A program made the translations under genes and the position numbers. This document shows positions 18,958 to 28,668 of a DNA stretch of 64,000 nucleotides, one piece after another. The notes under the pieces are model-generated. The model was given only the letters and a program-made list of their open reading frames with translations. It was not told where the DNA came from and did not search any database. How positions within the stretch are numbered: the first letter of the stretch is position 1; each line of letters starts with the position of its first letter. Source of the stretch: Streptomyces sp. NBC_00704 (GTDB lineage: Bacteria > Actinomycetota > Actinomycetes > Streptomycetales > Streptomycetaceae); assembly GCF_036226605.1 (NCBI RefSeq), contig NZ_CP109000.1:620001-684000 (forward strand), read 5' to 3'.

Positions 18958-19713
18958 ATGGCCCGCAGCACCATCCCCACCACCGACCACGTCCATCCGA
19001 GCCCCGAGGACCGGCCGCTGTACTGGCGGATCGCCCAGCGGCTGCTCGGCGAGCTGCGTGACGGCACCCTCGCTCCCGGCGAACGGCTGCCCAGCGAACG
19101 GCAGTTGGCGAAGCACTACGACGTCAGCCGGGAGACCGTACGGCAGGCCCTGGAGGTCCTGCGCCGCGACGGGCTGGTCGAGACCGACCGGCGGGGCAGC
19201 TACGCGGCCCTGCCGGACGGGCCGCTCGGCACGCCGTCGTTCCTCGCCTTCCCCGTGGGCGCGCGGCCCGCCGACGATCCGTCGGCGGTGGCCCGTGCGG
19301 CCGTGAGCTGGGAGGCGCCCCCGCCCGGCCACGCCGAGGCGCTGGGGCTGGCCCCGCACCGGCCGACGCTCGTGCACCGCTACGAGTCCGCCCGCGCCGA
19401 CGGCCGGGGGCGGCGCACGGCCGTCACGTCGTTCTCGGCGGTGGCGCTGAGCGAGGTGGAGGAACTGGCCCGCTACCGCGACCGCGCCGACGGCGACGCC
19501 GCACCGGAGCTGCGACGGGCCTACGACTGGATGCGCCGGGCCGGCCTGACCCTGCACCACCGCGACCTCATCACCCCGCTCGACGACGCCCCCTCGATGC
19601 GGGTGACCCGGCAGGTGCACGACCAGTACGCGCGCCCCCTGGAGATCACCGACCTGGTGGTGGACGCCCGACGCGAGGCACTGGTCTACGCGTTCACCCT
19701 CCCGGCGGCCTGA
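18958..19713 (+). CDS. GntR-family regulator, HutC subfamily (UTRA domain)
   Basis: A 251-aa regulator. Residues 20-90 are the GntR winged helix (LYWRIAQRLLGELRDGTLAPGERLPSERQLAKHYDVSRETVRQALEVLRRDGLV). The rest is a UTRA-type effector domain (about 100-250) that normally senses small metabolites such as sugar phosphates or histidine derivatives. ATG at 18958 follows AGGAGGCG; the longer reading starting at 18892 begins inside the operator. Its last 20 bp overlap the 3' end of the convergent methyltransferase gene. The ligand is not predictable. Confidence 0.9.
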   Translation: MARSTIPTTDHVHPSPEDRPLYWRIAQRLLGELRDGTLAPGERLPSERQLAKHYDVSRETVRQALEVLRRDGLVETDRRGSYAALPDGPLGTPSFLAFPVGARPADDPSAVARAAVSWEAPPPGHAEALGLAPHRPTLVHRYESARADGRGRRTAVTSFSAVALSEVEELARYRDRADGDAAPELRRAYDWMRRAGLTLHHRDLITPLDDAPSMRVTRQVHDQYARPLEITDLVVDARREALVYAFTLPAA

Positions 19714-20497
19714 CGCCCCCGGCCCGGACCTCCGCCGCTCCGTCCACGTCGGCGTCCGCGACGACGTCGGCGTCGGACGCCCGCATCGCCTCGACGAGGC
19801 GCACCCGCGGGCTTCCGTCGCGCCTCGCGCCGAACTCGGGCAGGGCACGGAGGGACACGGAGAACCCCGCGCCCTCCAGCGCGCTCCGCACCTCGCCGAG
19901 CCGGAAGGCCCGGTAGTACATCACGAAAGGGGGCCGCCACAGGGCGTTGCGCACGCGCATCGCCGCGTCGAAGCCGAGGAGCATCCAGTGGACCGGGGAG
20001 GAAGGCGGCGGCGGTGCGAGGACGGGGAACGCGAAACGGCCCCCGGGTCGCAGCGCACCGTGCACGCCGGCGAACAGACCCGGCAGTTCACGGGGCAGGA
20101 AGTGCCCGAACGCCCCGAAGCTGACGACGAGGTCGAAGGCGGCGGTGAACGGCAGGGCACGGGCGTCGGCCCGCACCCAGGACACGCGCGGGCCCGGCGC
20201 GGGGGTCCGCGCGCGGGCCACGTCGAGCATGCCCGCGCTGAAGTCGACCCCGGTCACGCCGGTGCGGCACACCGCGGCTAGGACGTCCACCCCGGCGCCC
20301 GTGCCGCAGCACAGGTCGAGGCCGTCCTCGTAGGGGCCGGAGTCCTTCAGGGCCGAGGCGACCGCTTCGAGCACGGAGTCGGGGGTGCGGAAGGGCGTGT
20401 GGTCGAACTTCGGCGCCAGGAGGTCGTAGCCGTGCTCGACGGACGACAGGGCCTGGACGGCCAGTTCGCGCAGGGTGGGGCCTTCGGGGCTGAACAT
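19694..20497 (-). CDS. Class I SAM-dependent methyltransferase
   Basis: A 267-aa methyltransferase with the SAM-binding loop LDLCCGTGAGVDVLAAV, acidic ribose-binding TGVDFSAGMLDVARAR, the WVRADARALPF motif II and VVSFGAFGHFLPRELP motif III typical of methyltransferase domain 11/25. The C-terminal 30 residues are low-complexity (DADVVADADVDGAAEV). ATG at 20497 is 5 bp after the stop of the padR gene, so the two are cotranscribed and probably translationally coupled. Substrate unknown. The 3' end overlaps the convergent gntR gene by 20 bp. Confidence 0.85.
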   Translation of the reverse strand: MFSPEGPTLRELAVQALSSVEHGYDLLAPKFDHTPFRTPDSVLEAVASALKDSGPYEDGLDLCCGTGAGVDVLAAVCRTGVTGVDFSAGMLDVARARTPAPGPRVSWVRADARALPFTAAFDLVVSFGAFGHFLPRELPGLFAGVHGALRPGGRFAFPVLAPPPPSSPVHWMLLGFDAAMRVRNALWRPPFVMYYRAFRLGEVRSALEGAGFSVSLRALPEFGARRDGSPRVRLVEAMRASDADVVADADVDGAAEVRAGGVRPPGG

Positions 20498-20502
20498 CGG
20501 CG

Positions 20503-21066
20503 TCAGCCTACGGCGGCGCGCCGCCGCAGGAGCGCCAGGGCCTGCTCGCACCAGCGCAGGTTGCTCTCCTCGAAGGCGATGCCGCCCATCAGGGTCAGAT
20601 AGGGGCCGATCCGGTCCGCCCCGGCCAGGTACTCGTCCTCGCCGCGCCCGTCGAGCAGGCGCTCGCGCAGCCGCTCGTAGCGGTCGAGCTTGCCGCGCGA
20701 CCAGGCCATCCGCTCCTCGATCAGCGCGCGCGTGGCCCCGGGGTCCCCGGCGTCCATGGCCTGGACCTTGACGAGGAGTTCGTCCCGGACGGCGGTGGGC
20801 CTGCGCGGCGGAGCGGCGGCGAAGGAGCTGAGATCCTCCCGGCCGGCCGCGGTGAGGGTGAACATCCGCTTGTTCGGACGGCGTTCCTGCTGCACCACCC
20901 TGGCCTCGATCAGGCCCTCCTGAGCCAGGCGCTCCAGTTCGCGGTAGAGCTGCTGCGGGGTGGCGGGCCAGAAGTTGGCGAGGGAGACGTCGAACACCTT
21001 GGACAGTTCGTAGCCCGAGGCCTCGCCCTCCAGCAGGGCGGCCAGCACGGCGTACTTCAGGGACAT
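20503..21066 (-). CDS. PadR-family transcriptional regulator
   Basis: A 187-aa PadR regulator: winged helix SLKYAVLAALLEGEASGYELSKVFDVSLANFWPATPQQLYRELERLAQEGLIEARVV and a C-terminal four-helix dimer region with the AWSRGKLDRYERLRERLL segment. ATG at 21066 is taken because PadR proteins typically begin at this helix. It heads a two-gene unit with the methyltransferase and faces a divergent NTF2-like gene 77 bp away; the inverted repeat at 21084-21101 between them is the likely operator. Confidence 0.92.
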   Translation of the reverse strand: MSLKYAVLAALLEGEASGYELSKVFDVSLANFWPATPQQLYRELERLAQEGLIEARVVQQERRPNKRMFTLTAAGREDLSSFAAAPPRRPTAVRDELLVKVQAMDAGDPGATRALIEERMAWSRGKLDRYERLRERLLDGRGEDEYLAGADRIGPYLTLMGGIAFEESNLRWCEQALALLRRRAAVG

Positions 21067-21083
21067 GTGGACACGGTAGCAGG

Positions 21084-21101
21084 GGATGATTATTCTCATC
21101 C
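21084..21101. promoter_or_regulatory. Inverted repeat in the padR/NTF2-like divergent promoter
   Basis: Arms GGATGA (21084-21089) and TCATCC (21096-21101) flank an AT-rich TTATTC. It is 18 bp upstream of padR and 43 bp upstream of the divergent gene, so one bound dimer could control both. An iron-box reading is less likely because no iron gene is nearby. Confidence 0.45.
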
Positions 21102-21143
21102 GCACCTAGTCAACAAATTTACTGTCTGCGATGGGGTGATCCG

Positions 21144-21551
21144 ATGCGCGCGTTCCGTGAGGCGGTCGAGGCCGGCGATCTCGACGCCGTCGAGGCGCTG
21201 CTGGCCGACGACGTGGTGTTCACCAGTCCGGTCGTGTTCAAGCCCTATCCGGGCAAGGCGATCACCGCCTCGATCCTGCGCGCGGTGTCGCAGGTGTTCG
21301 AGGACTTCCGCTATGAGCGGGAGCTCGACGGGAACGGCGGCCGCGACCACGCGCTGGTGTTCACCGCCCGGGTCGGCGAGCGGCAGCTCACCGGCTGCGA
21401 CTTCATCCACCTCGACGACGACGGGCTCATCGACGAACTGACCGTCATGGTGCGACCCCTGTCGGGCGCGCAGGCGCTCGCGGCGGCGATGGGCGCGCGC
21501 TTCGACGACATCGTCCGGGAGGCGGAGGCCCGGTCGGCCTCCGCCTCCTGA
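21144..21551 (+). CDS. NTF2-like / SnoaL-like protein
   Basis: A 135-aa cone-shaped alpha+beta barrel protein: MRAFREAVEAGDLDAVEALLADDVVFTSPVVFKPYPGKAITASIL is the usual N-terminal part of the SnoaL/NTF2 superfamily, and HLDDDGLIDELTVMVRPL the closing strands. Such proteins act as small isomerases, cyclases or ligand carriers, so no reaction can be assigned. ATG at 21144 follows a weak GGGGTG. Divergent from padR-methyltransferase, which suggests shared regulation. Confidence 0.85.
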   Translation: MRAFREAVEAGDLDAVEALLADDVVFTSPVVFKPYPGKAITASILRAVSQVFEDFRYERELDGNGGRDHALVFTARVGERQLTGCDFIHLDDDGLIDELTVMVRPLSGAQALAAAMGARFDDIVREAEARSASAS

Positions 21552-21636
21552 GAACCGGCGGCCCCGAAGGGCCTCGCTGCCGGGCCTCGCCCGCGCGGGA
21601 CGCGGGGCCCGCGGGGGACCTGGGGGGCGTGGGGCG

Positions 21637-22530
21637 TCAGCCGCGCAGGTCGCGCAGGGTCGCCCGGGTGTCCGCCTTCAGGTAGCCGGAGACCTCGGCG
21701 AGCGTCGGCGGATCGGTGTCGGTGTCGTACGAGGTGTAGTAGGCGCTGTAGCTCATCGTGTACGTGACCCAGCCGTCCCGGACGGCGAGCGTCGCGTACA
21801 CCGAGCCGCTCTTCGACCCGGAGGTGGTGTCCTCGCTGACGAGGTAGGCCTCGTCGCCGATGCCGGTGACGCTCTCCACGTCGTAACCCTTGTGACTGTC
21901 GCCGTAGTTCTTCCACGCGGCGGTGAACTCGGGCCCGGGGTCGGTCTTCTTGTGCAGGTCGAGCTGGGTGTAGAGGTAGGCGTCCGAGTAGCTCGAACCG
22001 GACTTCTTCAGGCTGATGTTGCACAGGCCCTCGTCGAGGGCCTCGTCCTTGATGCCGTTGTGGGTCGGGGCGCTGTCCTCGGCCGTGTACTCCCCCTTGA
22101 AGGACGAGTAGTCGGTGGACGTGCACAGGTTCACCGGCGCGGTGTAGCCGCGCAGGTCCGCGTCGGCCCCGGCCCCGGTCAGGAAGACCCCGGCCGCCCA
22201 CGCGGCCGACGCCGCCACCGCCCCGACCACGGCCCACAGGACCGCCCGTCCGGCGCCGCCGCCGCTCCCCGTGGGCGGCGGACCGACGACGGGGTACGGG
22301 CCCGGCTGGGCGTAGGGGTTGCCCGGCTGCGGATGGACGGGATGGCCGACCAGCGTGGGCTGCGCGTAGATGCTCTGCGGACCGGTCTGGGCCGCTTGCG
22401 CCGCCGGCGGGAAGCCCATCGGCCCGCCGGGGGCCGGCGACTGCGGATTCGGATACGGGTACGCGCTCGGCTGGGCCGGCGCCCCGGACGGCTGCTCCGG
22501 CTGCTGCGGAGACTGAGGCGGCGTGGACAT
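21637..22530 (-). CDS. Proline-rich single-pass membrane protein
   Basis: A 297-aa protein. The first ~90 residues are a cytoplasmic disordered tract rich in P, Q, G and Y (PQSPQQPEQPSGAPAQPSAY and PGPYPVVGPPP). One membrane helix (AVLWAVVGAVAASAAWAAGVFLTG, about 95-118) leads to an exported domain (about 125-297) with two cysteines (NLCTSTDYSSF and GLCNISL) and many Tyr/Ser. The second half (VTGIGDEAYLVSED, YATLAVRDGWVTYTMSYSAY) resembles the DUF3558-like lipoprotein fold loosely; I do not assign it. Start ATG 22530. Divergent from the rho paralogue with a 544-bp gap. Confidence 0.75.
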   Translation of the reverse strand: MSTPPQSPQQPEQPSGAPAQPSAYPYPNPQSPAPGGPMGFPPAAQAAQTGPQSIYAQPTLVGHPVHPQPGNPYAQPGPYPVVGPPPTGSGGGAGRAVLWAVVGAVAASAAWAAGVFLTGAGADADLRGYTAPVNLCTSTDYSSFKGEYTAEDSAPTHNGIKDEALDEGLCNISLKKSGSSYSDAYLYTQLDLHKKTDPGPEFTAAWKNYGDSHKGYDVESVTGIGDEAYLVSEDTTSGSKSGSVYATLAVRDGWVTYTMSYSAYYTSYDTDTDPPTLAEVSGYLKADTRATLRDLRG

Positions 22531-22627
22531 GACGTGAAGATAAGGCAGATATGGCGGTCAAGTCCGCCGCCGTCACGGATCGTTACTCTCTGCGGACATC
22601 TGCGGTAAACCTCGAAGAGGCCGGATT

Positions 22628-22724
22628 CCTCACCCCACCCATCCCGTCCCCGCCTCCCCCGCCTCTCCCGCCTCCCCCCTCTCCCGCCTCCCCCCTCTCC
22701 CGCCTCTCCGCCTCTCCCGCCTTC
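22628..22724 (+). repeat. C-rich pyrimidine tract upstream of the rho paralogue
   Basis: About 97 bases on the plus strand are almost only C and T, with single G in repeated CCGCCTC units (variants of CTCCCGCCTCCCCC, roughly seven imperfect copies). If transcribed toward rho this is exactly the C>G composition bound by Rho (rut). No promoter upstream of it in that direction could be identified with confidence. Confidence 0.6.
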
Positions 22725-23074
22725 CGAGACATGCCCGCACCACGCGCCACGCCGGCGCCACGCCCCTCCGGGGGCGACGGGACCGCCGTCTTCCGCCGTC
22801 CCGGCCGACGCCTGTGCTACAGTGCGATTGGCACGTGTGTACGCCCCGCTGGGCGCCAGTGCCGTTCTCTCTCCAACCGCCGTCCCCCACCCGCCGTCTC
22901 CGGCCGGTGCAGCGGCTTTCCCGCACCACCGTCCACGGCTCGCTCTGCTCCGCCGTGCCGCGGTGCCGTTCCCGCCGCCCGAGGCGCGCTGTGCGCCCTC
23001 CCCTCGCGGCCGCTCCCCCCTCTTCGCATGCCTCATGCCTCATGTTTTTCCGTCCGTGAAAGGACCCACCGACC
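22725..23074 (+). other. Probable long leader of the rho paralogue
   Basis: No gene is evident. A TACAGT at 22818-22823 could be a -10 element, though no good -35 precedes it. It is followed by a nested hairpin (GGCAC 22830-22834 with 22859-22863; CGCCC 22842-22846 with 22851-22855) and by C-rich, G-poor sequence from about 22864 to 22903 and again at 23011-23022. A short CATGCCT direct repeat is at 23027-23044. This would make a 5' leader of about 245 nt. Confidence 0.4.
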
Positions 23075-24214
23075 ATGACCACCACTCTCGAACACCCCCC
23101 GGTCCAGCAGTCCCCGGCCCGGACCGCCCTCGGCGTCCTCGACGTCGACGGGAGCGGCAAGGGACGGCTGCGCGCCGCCGACTGCCTGCCCACACCGGAC
23201 GACCTCCAGGTCCCGGCCGCGCTGATCCGCCGTCACGGCCTGCGCAAGGGCGACCTCGTCGAAGGGATGCGCGGCGCCCAGCGCACCCTGACCGAGGTCA
23301 CCCGCGTCGACGGCCGCGCCCCCGACGGCCTGCACGGCCGCCGCCATTTCCGCGACCTGACCCCCCTTCACCCCCATGAGCGTCTCCGGCTCGAACACCG
23401 CGCGTCGGGTCTCGCCGGACGGGTCGCGGACCTCCTCACGCCCGTCGGCAAGGGGCAGCGCGGCCTGATCGTCGCGCCGCCCAGGACGGGCAAGACCGTG
23501 CTGATCCAGCAGATCGCGGCGGCCGTGGCGGGCAACCACCCGCAGGCCCGGCTGATGGTCGTCCTGCTCGACGAGCGGCCCGAGGAGGTCACCGACATGC
23601 GGCGCTCCGTGCGCGGCGAGGTGTACGCCTCGACGTTCGACCGGGCGCCGGGACACCACATCGCCCTCGCCGAACTCGTCGTCGAACGCGCCAAGCGGCT
23701 CGTCGAGGCGGGCGAGGACGTCGTGATCCTCCTCGACTCCCTGACCCGGCTGTGCCGGGCCCACAACAACACCGCGGCCGCCGGCGGCCGTACCCTCAGC
23801 GGCGGCGTCGACGCGACCGCGCTGACCGGCCCCAAGCGGTTCTTCGGCGCGGCGCGCGCGGCCGAGGAGGGCGGTTCGCTCACGATCCTCGCCACCGCCC
23901 TGGTCGAGACGGGCTCCCGCGCCGACGACTTCTACTTCGAGGAGCTGAAGAGCACCGGCAACATGGAGCTGCGCCTCGACCGCGAACCCGCCTCCCGCCG
24001 CGTCTTCCCGGCCGTCGACGTCAACGGCTCCGGCACCCGCCGGGAGGAACTCCTCCACTCGCCGGCCGAGGCAGCCGCCGTGCGCGGCCTGCGCCGGGCC
24101 CTCCAGACGCGGGACGGCCAGGCGAACCTGGAGACCCTCCTGGAGCGGATGCGCGCGACCCCCGACAACGCGGCCTTCCTGCGCCGCATCCAGCCCACGC
24201 TGCCCGCCGCCTAG
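23075..24214 (+). CDS. rho: Short paralogue of transcription termination factor Rho
   Basis: A 379-aa RecA-type helicase clearly homologous to Rho: PIGRGQRGLIVAPPKAGKT of Rho appears as PVGKGQRGLIVAPPRTGKT (P-loop, residues 135-141), then LLDERPEEVTDM, ILLDSLTRL, the Q-loop AGGRTLSGGVDATAL and the R-loop SRADDFYFEELKSTGNMEL. It lacks the N-terminal helix bundle and the large actinobacterial insertion (the housekeeping Streptomyces Rho is about 650-700 aa). In its OB-fold the RNP1 aromatic motif DGFGFLR is replaced by DGSGKGRLR (residues 25-33), so canonical primary-site RNA binding is probably impaired. ATG at 23075 follows GAAAGGAC. Likely a second, specialised Rho. Confidence 0.9.
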   Translation: MTTTLEHPPVQQSPARTALGVLDVDGSGKGRLRAADCLPTPDDLQVPAALIRRHGLRKGDLVEGMRGAQRTLTEVTRVDGRAPDGLHGRRHFRDLTPLHPHERLRLEHRASGLAGRVADLLTPVGKGQRGLIVAPPRTGKTVLIQQIAAAVAGNHPQARLMVVLLDERPEEVTDMRRSVRGEVYASTFDRAPGHHIALAELVVERAKRLVEAGEDVVILLDSLTRLCRAHNNTAAAGGRTLSGGVDATALTGPKRFFGAARAAEEGGSLTILATALVETGSRADDFYFEELKSTGNMELRLDREPASRRVFPAVDVNGSGTRREELLHSPAEAAAVRGLRRALQTRDGQANLETLLERMRATPDNAAFLRRIQPTLPAA

Positions 24215-24411
24215 CCACCCGCCGACCGGACGGCCTTCGCGGCGCCACGGCCGACCGGCAGGTGCCGGACACGGCTCGCAAGAAGAGGTGGGGGCAGCGG
24301 TGTGCGGCCGGAGGGCTGCGATTCGCGCGGCGTGCGGCATCCGGGTGCTCGCGCGGGCCCGTCCGGCACGGGCAGCGCGGGGAAGCCGTCCCGGGTTCCT
24401 ACGTTGATCAT

Positions 24412-25737
24412 ATGACGATCGGATTCTCTTCTCGGGCCGCATCGACGGTCTGCGCGGTCTGCGTGACCGGCGTCCTCGCCCTCGGGTCCGCGGCGGCCGC
24501 CGCCCCGGCCGCCGCGGACCCGGCGCACCCCGGCGCGCCGGGCGAAGCCGGCTCCCCGGGCGCGGCGATCCCCCGGCCGGCGCTGCTGTACCGCTCCGGC
24601 ACCCAGGTCAGACCGCGCCGCGGCGCGCCCGAGGTCCCGGACGTCTCCGCCCTGTCGTGGCTGGTGTCCGACGCGGGGACCGGCGAGGTGCTCGCCGCGT
24701 CGAACGCGCACCGGGCGCTGCCCCCCGCCAGCACGCTGAAGACCCTCTTCGCCCTGACGGTGCTGCCGGTGCTGCCCGGCGAGCTCCAGCACCGGGTGAG
24801 CGCGGAGGAGCTGATGGGCATCGGGCCCGGCAGCAGCCTCGTCGGTGTCGCCGAGGGGCACACCTACCGGATCTCCGACCTGTGGCGAGGCGTGTTCCTC
24901 AACTCCGGCAACGACGCCGTGCACGTCCTGGCCTCCCTCAGCGGCGGCTGGGACGCCACCGCCGGCCGGATGCAGGCCAAGGCACGGTCCCTGGGCGCGC
25001 TGGACACCCAGGTGCGCTCCCCCGACGGCTACGACACCCCCGGCCAGGTGTCCTCCGCCTACGACCTGGCGGTGTTCGGACGGGAGGGACTGCGCAACCC
25101 GGACTTCGCGCGCTACTGCGCCACCGCCGAGGCGCAGTTCCCCGGCGACGGAGACGGGACCTACGGCATCGCCAACACCAACCGGCTGCTCACCGGAGCG
25201 GACGGCGTCGAAGCGTATCCGGGACTGATCGGCGTCAAGAACGGCTACACCAGCAATGCCGGCAACACCCTGGTCGCCGCGGCCCACAGGGGCGGACGCA
25301 CCCTCGTCGTGACGGTGATGAACCCTCAGGCGGGCGGCGGCTTCACGGTCTACGAGGAGGCGCGCAAGCTGCTGGACTGGGGTTTCGCGGCAGCCGGCCA
25401 CGTCGATCCGGTGGGCTCGCTCGACGCGCTGCGAGCACGCCCGCGCCCTCACCCCCGGTCCGGACCCGCAGCGGCGTCCGCGCCGCCGCCGGCGCCCGGA
25501 CACGGGCCGTCCATCCGCTCGACGGCCTCCCCCGCGCCGCCGGACCGCTCAGTCCCGCCGACGCGCCTCGCCCCAGCCGCCGCCGCCGCCGCGAGCGCGG
25601 CCACGCTCCGGGCCGACGTCGGCGGGGACGGCGACGGCTGGTCCGAGGCGGGGCTCGTCGTGGGCGCCGCCGCGCTCGGCGGGGCCGCCATGGCCCTGGT
25701 GCTGCGGCTCACGAGCCGAGGAAACAGCGGGAGATGA
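24412..25737 (+). CDS. D-alanyl-D-alanine carboxypeptidase (low-molecular-mass PBP)
   Basis: A 441-aa exported peptidase S11 enzyme that would trim the terminal D-Ala of peptidoglycan stem peptides. Signal peptide at residues 5-38. Active-site motifs: SxxK in PPASTLKTLFALTVLP, SxN in FLNSGNDAVHVLA, and a KTG-equivalent KNG in GVKNGYTSNAGN. A long Pro/Ala/Arg-rich linker (about 345-405) leads to a C-terminal membrane helix (AGLVVGAAALGGAAMALVLRL) and a short basic end, so it is a bitopic surface enzyme. ATG at 24412 directly precedes the signal peptide. The region to the next stop (25738-25929) holds nothing obvious except a hairpin. Confidence 0.92.
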   Translation: MTIGFSSRAASTVCAVCVTGVLALGSAAAAAPAAADPAHPGAPGEAGSPGAAIPRPALLYRSGTQVRPRRGAPEVPDVSALSWLVSDAGTGEVLAASNAHRALPPASTLKTLFALTVLPVLPGELQHRVSAEELMGIGPGSSLVGVAEGHTYRISDLWRGVFLNSGNDAVHVLASLSGGWDATAGRMQAKARSLGALDTQVRSPDGYDTPGQVSSAYDLAVFGREGLRNPDFARYCATAEAQFPGDGDGTYGIANTNRLLTGADGVEAYPGLIGVKNGYTSNAGNTLVAAAHRGGRTLVVTVMNPQAGGGFTVYEEARKLLDWGFAAAGHVDPVGSLDALRARPRPHPRSGPAAASAPPPAPGHGPSIRSTASPAPPDRSVPPTRLAPAAAAAASAATLRADVGGDGDGWSEAGLVVGAAALGGAAMALVLRLTSRGNSGR

Positions 25738-25895
25738 CCGGCGGAGCGACCGTCCACCGACCAGCGGACCAACCGGATGCAGCGCCTCGTCCCGCGCGCG
25801 CGGGAGGCCGTGCTGCCGGCGACCACGCACAAGGCCCTGATGCGGCGCACCACGGTGTTGCTCCCGCTGCTGACCGAGTTCCCGGGCAGCGGGGA

Positions 25896-25913
25896 CCGGT
25901 CCACGAGGACCGG
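25896..25913 (-). terminator. Hairpin after glsA
   Basis: CCGGTCC (25896-25902) pairs with GGACCGG (25907-25913) around a 4-nt loop, 16 bp beyond the glsA stop on the minus strand. A short stem, so only a modest candidate. Confidence 0.4.
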
Positions 25914-25929
25914 CCCGGCCGGGCCTGAC

Positions 25930-26868
25930 TCAGAACACCGACAGGCCGGTGAGCGTGGTGAACCGGTCCAGGGCGGTCACTCCCGCCACCGAGTTGCCGC
26001 GTTCGTCCAGACCCGGGCTCCACACGCACAGCGTGCAGTGGCCGGGCACGACGGCGATGACGCCGCCGCCGACGCCGCTCTTGCCGGGCAGGCCGACCCG
26101 GTAGGCGAAGTCGCCGGCCGCGTCGTAGGTGCCGCACGTCAGCATCACCGCGTTGACCTGCTTGGCCTGGCTGCGGGTGAGGAGCCGGCTGCCGTCCGCG
26201 CGGATGCCGTGGCGGGCGAGGAACCCGGTCGCCAGGGCGAGATCGGCGCAGGAGGCGGTCAGCGAGCACTGGCGGAAGTACTGGTCGAGAAGGACCGGCA
26301 CGCGGTTGTCAATGTTGCCGTAGGACGCCATGAAGTGGGCGAGGGCGGCGTTGCGGTCGCCGTGCGCGGCCTCGGAGGCGGCGACGTCCTCGTCGAAGTC
26401 CAGCGCGGGGTTGCCGCTCTCGGCGCGCAGGAAGCCGAGCAGTTCCCCCGCCGCGTCCCCGGTACGGGTGAGGAGCCGGTCGGTGACGACCAGCGCGCCC
26501 GCGTTGATGAAGGGGTTGCGCGGGATGCCCTGCTCGTATTCCAGCTGCACCAGGGAGTTGAAGGGGTTGCCCGAGGGCTCGCGGCCCACGTGCTCCCAGA
26601 GCTCGTCGCCCTCGCGGGCCAGGTCGAGGGCGAGGGTGAAGACCTTGGTGATCGACTGGGTGGAGAACGGCTCCCGCCAGTCCCCGACCCCGTACACCGT
26701 GCCGTCCAGCTCGGCGACGGCCATGCCGAAGCTGCGCGGGTCGCGGACCGCGAGAGCGGGGATGTAGTCGGCGGGCCGGCCGCGCCCCGGGGTGCGCTCC
26801 ATCTCCTCGGCGATGCGTTCCAGGACCGGCTGGAAGACGGGGGACGACGTCGGTGTCATGATCGCCAT
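25930..26868 (-). CDS. glsA: Glutaminase A
   Basis: Hydrolyses L-glutamine to glutamate and ammonia in the cytosol. At 312 aa it equals the bacterial glutaminase standard (about 308). Serine-hydrolase-like motifs are visible: the catalytic STQSITK (SxxK), NPFINAGALV, SYGNIDNRVPVLLDQYFRQCSL, and GLPGKSGVGGGVIAVVPG near the end. ATG at 26868 is preferred to the in-frame ATG at 26859 because CGGAGGC precedes it at the right distance. It follows aspA by 136 bp on the same strand; a tandem repeat fills that gap. Part of an amide amino acid catabolic locus. Confidence 0.94.
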   Translation of the reverse strand: MAIMTPTSSPVFQPVLERIAEEMERTPGRGRPADYIPALAVRDPRSFGMAVAELDGTVYGVGDWREPFSTQSITKVFTLALDLAREGDELWEHVGREPSGNPFNSLVQLEYEQGIPRNPFINAGALVVTDRLLTRTGDAAGELLGFLRAESGNPALDFDEDVAASEAAHGDRNAALAHFMASYGNIDNRVPVLLDQYFRQCSLTASCADLALATGFLARHGIRADGSRLLTRSQAKQVNAVMLTCGTYDAAGDFAYRVGLPGKSGVGGGVIAVVPGHCTLCVWSPGLDERGNSVAGVTALDRFTTLTGLSVF

Positions 26869-26956
26869 TCTGCCTCCGTGCCAATCCTGACGCTTCCGCC
26901 GCCGCTGGTCGGCGGCGTTCGAGCAGGGTCGAAGGGGATGGGGAACGGGCCCGACG

Positions 26957-27004
26957 GGGTCACGGGGGTCACGAGGGTCACGAGGGTCACGAGGGTCACG
27001 GGGG

Positions 27005-27010
<6 letters not shown>
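26957..27010 (-). repeat. Six 9-bp tandem repeats between aspA and glsA
   Basis: Six uninterrupted copies of GGGTCACG[A/G/C] with an exact 9-bp period begin at 26957 and end at 27010, overlapping the aspA stop codon. Copies 2-4 are identical (GGGTCACGA). Such perfect short arrays vary by slippage. Confidence 0.85.
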
Positions 27011-28420
<1,410 letters not shown>

Positions 28421-28668
28421 GAGGGTGCGGCCTCTTTCTGAGGGCGGGGTGGCGAGGTGAGGGGCAGTGCGGGACGGGGAGAGTGCGAGGGGGCGGCCGG
28501 CTCGGGCGGTACGGGATGGCGTCCGCCCGAGCCGGTCGCGCACCGGCCCGGTGGTGACCGGGACGGCGGTTCGGGGGCCGGGCACACGGCCCGGCCGGGG
28601 TGGGTGCCCGGCCGGGCGGGCCGGGTCCGCCGGTGGCCACCGCGCACACCCGGTGGCCACCGGAGCCG

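Noticed and set aside
21084..21101. GATGATTATTCTCATC read as a Fur/DtxR iron box
   Set aside because: Only the AT-rich centre resembles it; neighbours are PadR, a methyltransferase and an NTF2-like gene with no iron link.
22812..22830. TACAGT as the firm promoter -10 of the rho paralogue
   Set aside because: No acceptable -35 lies at 16-19 bp upstream; kept only as a possibility in the leader description.
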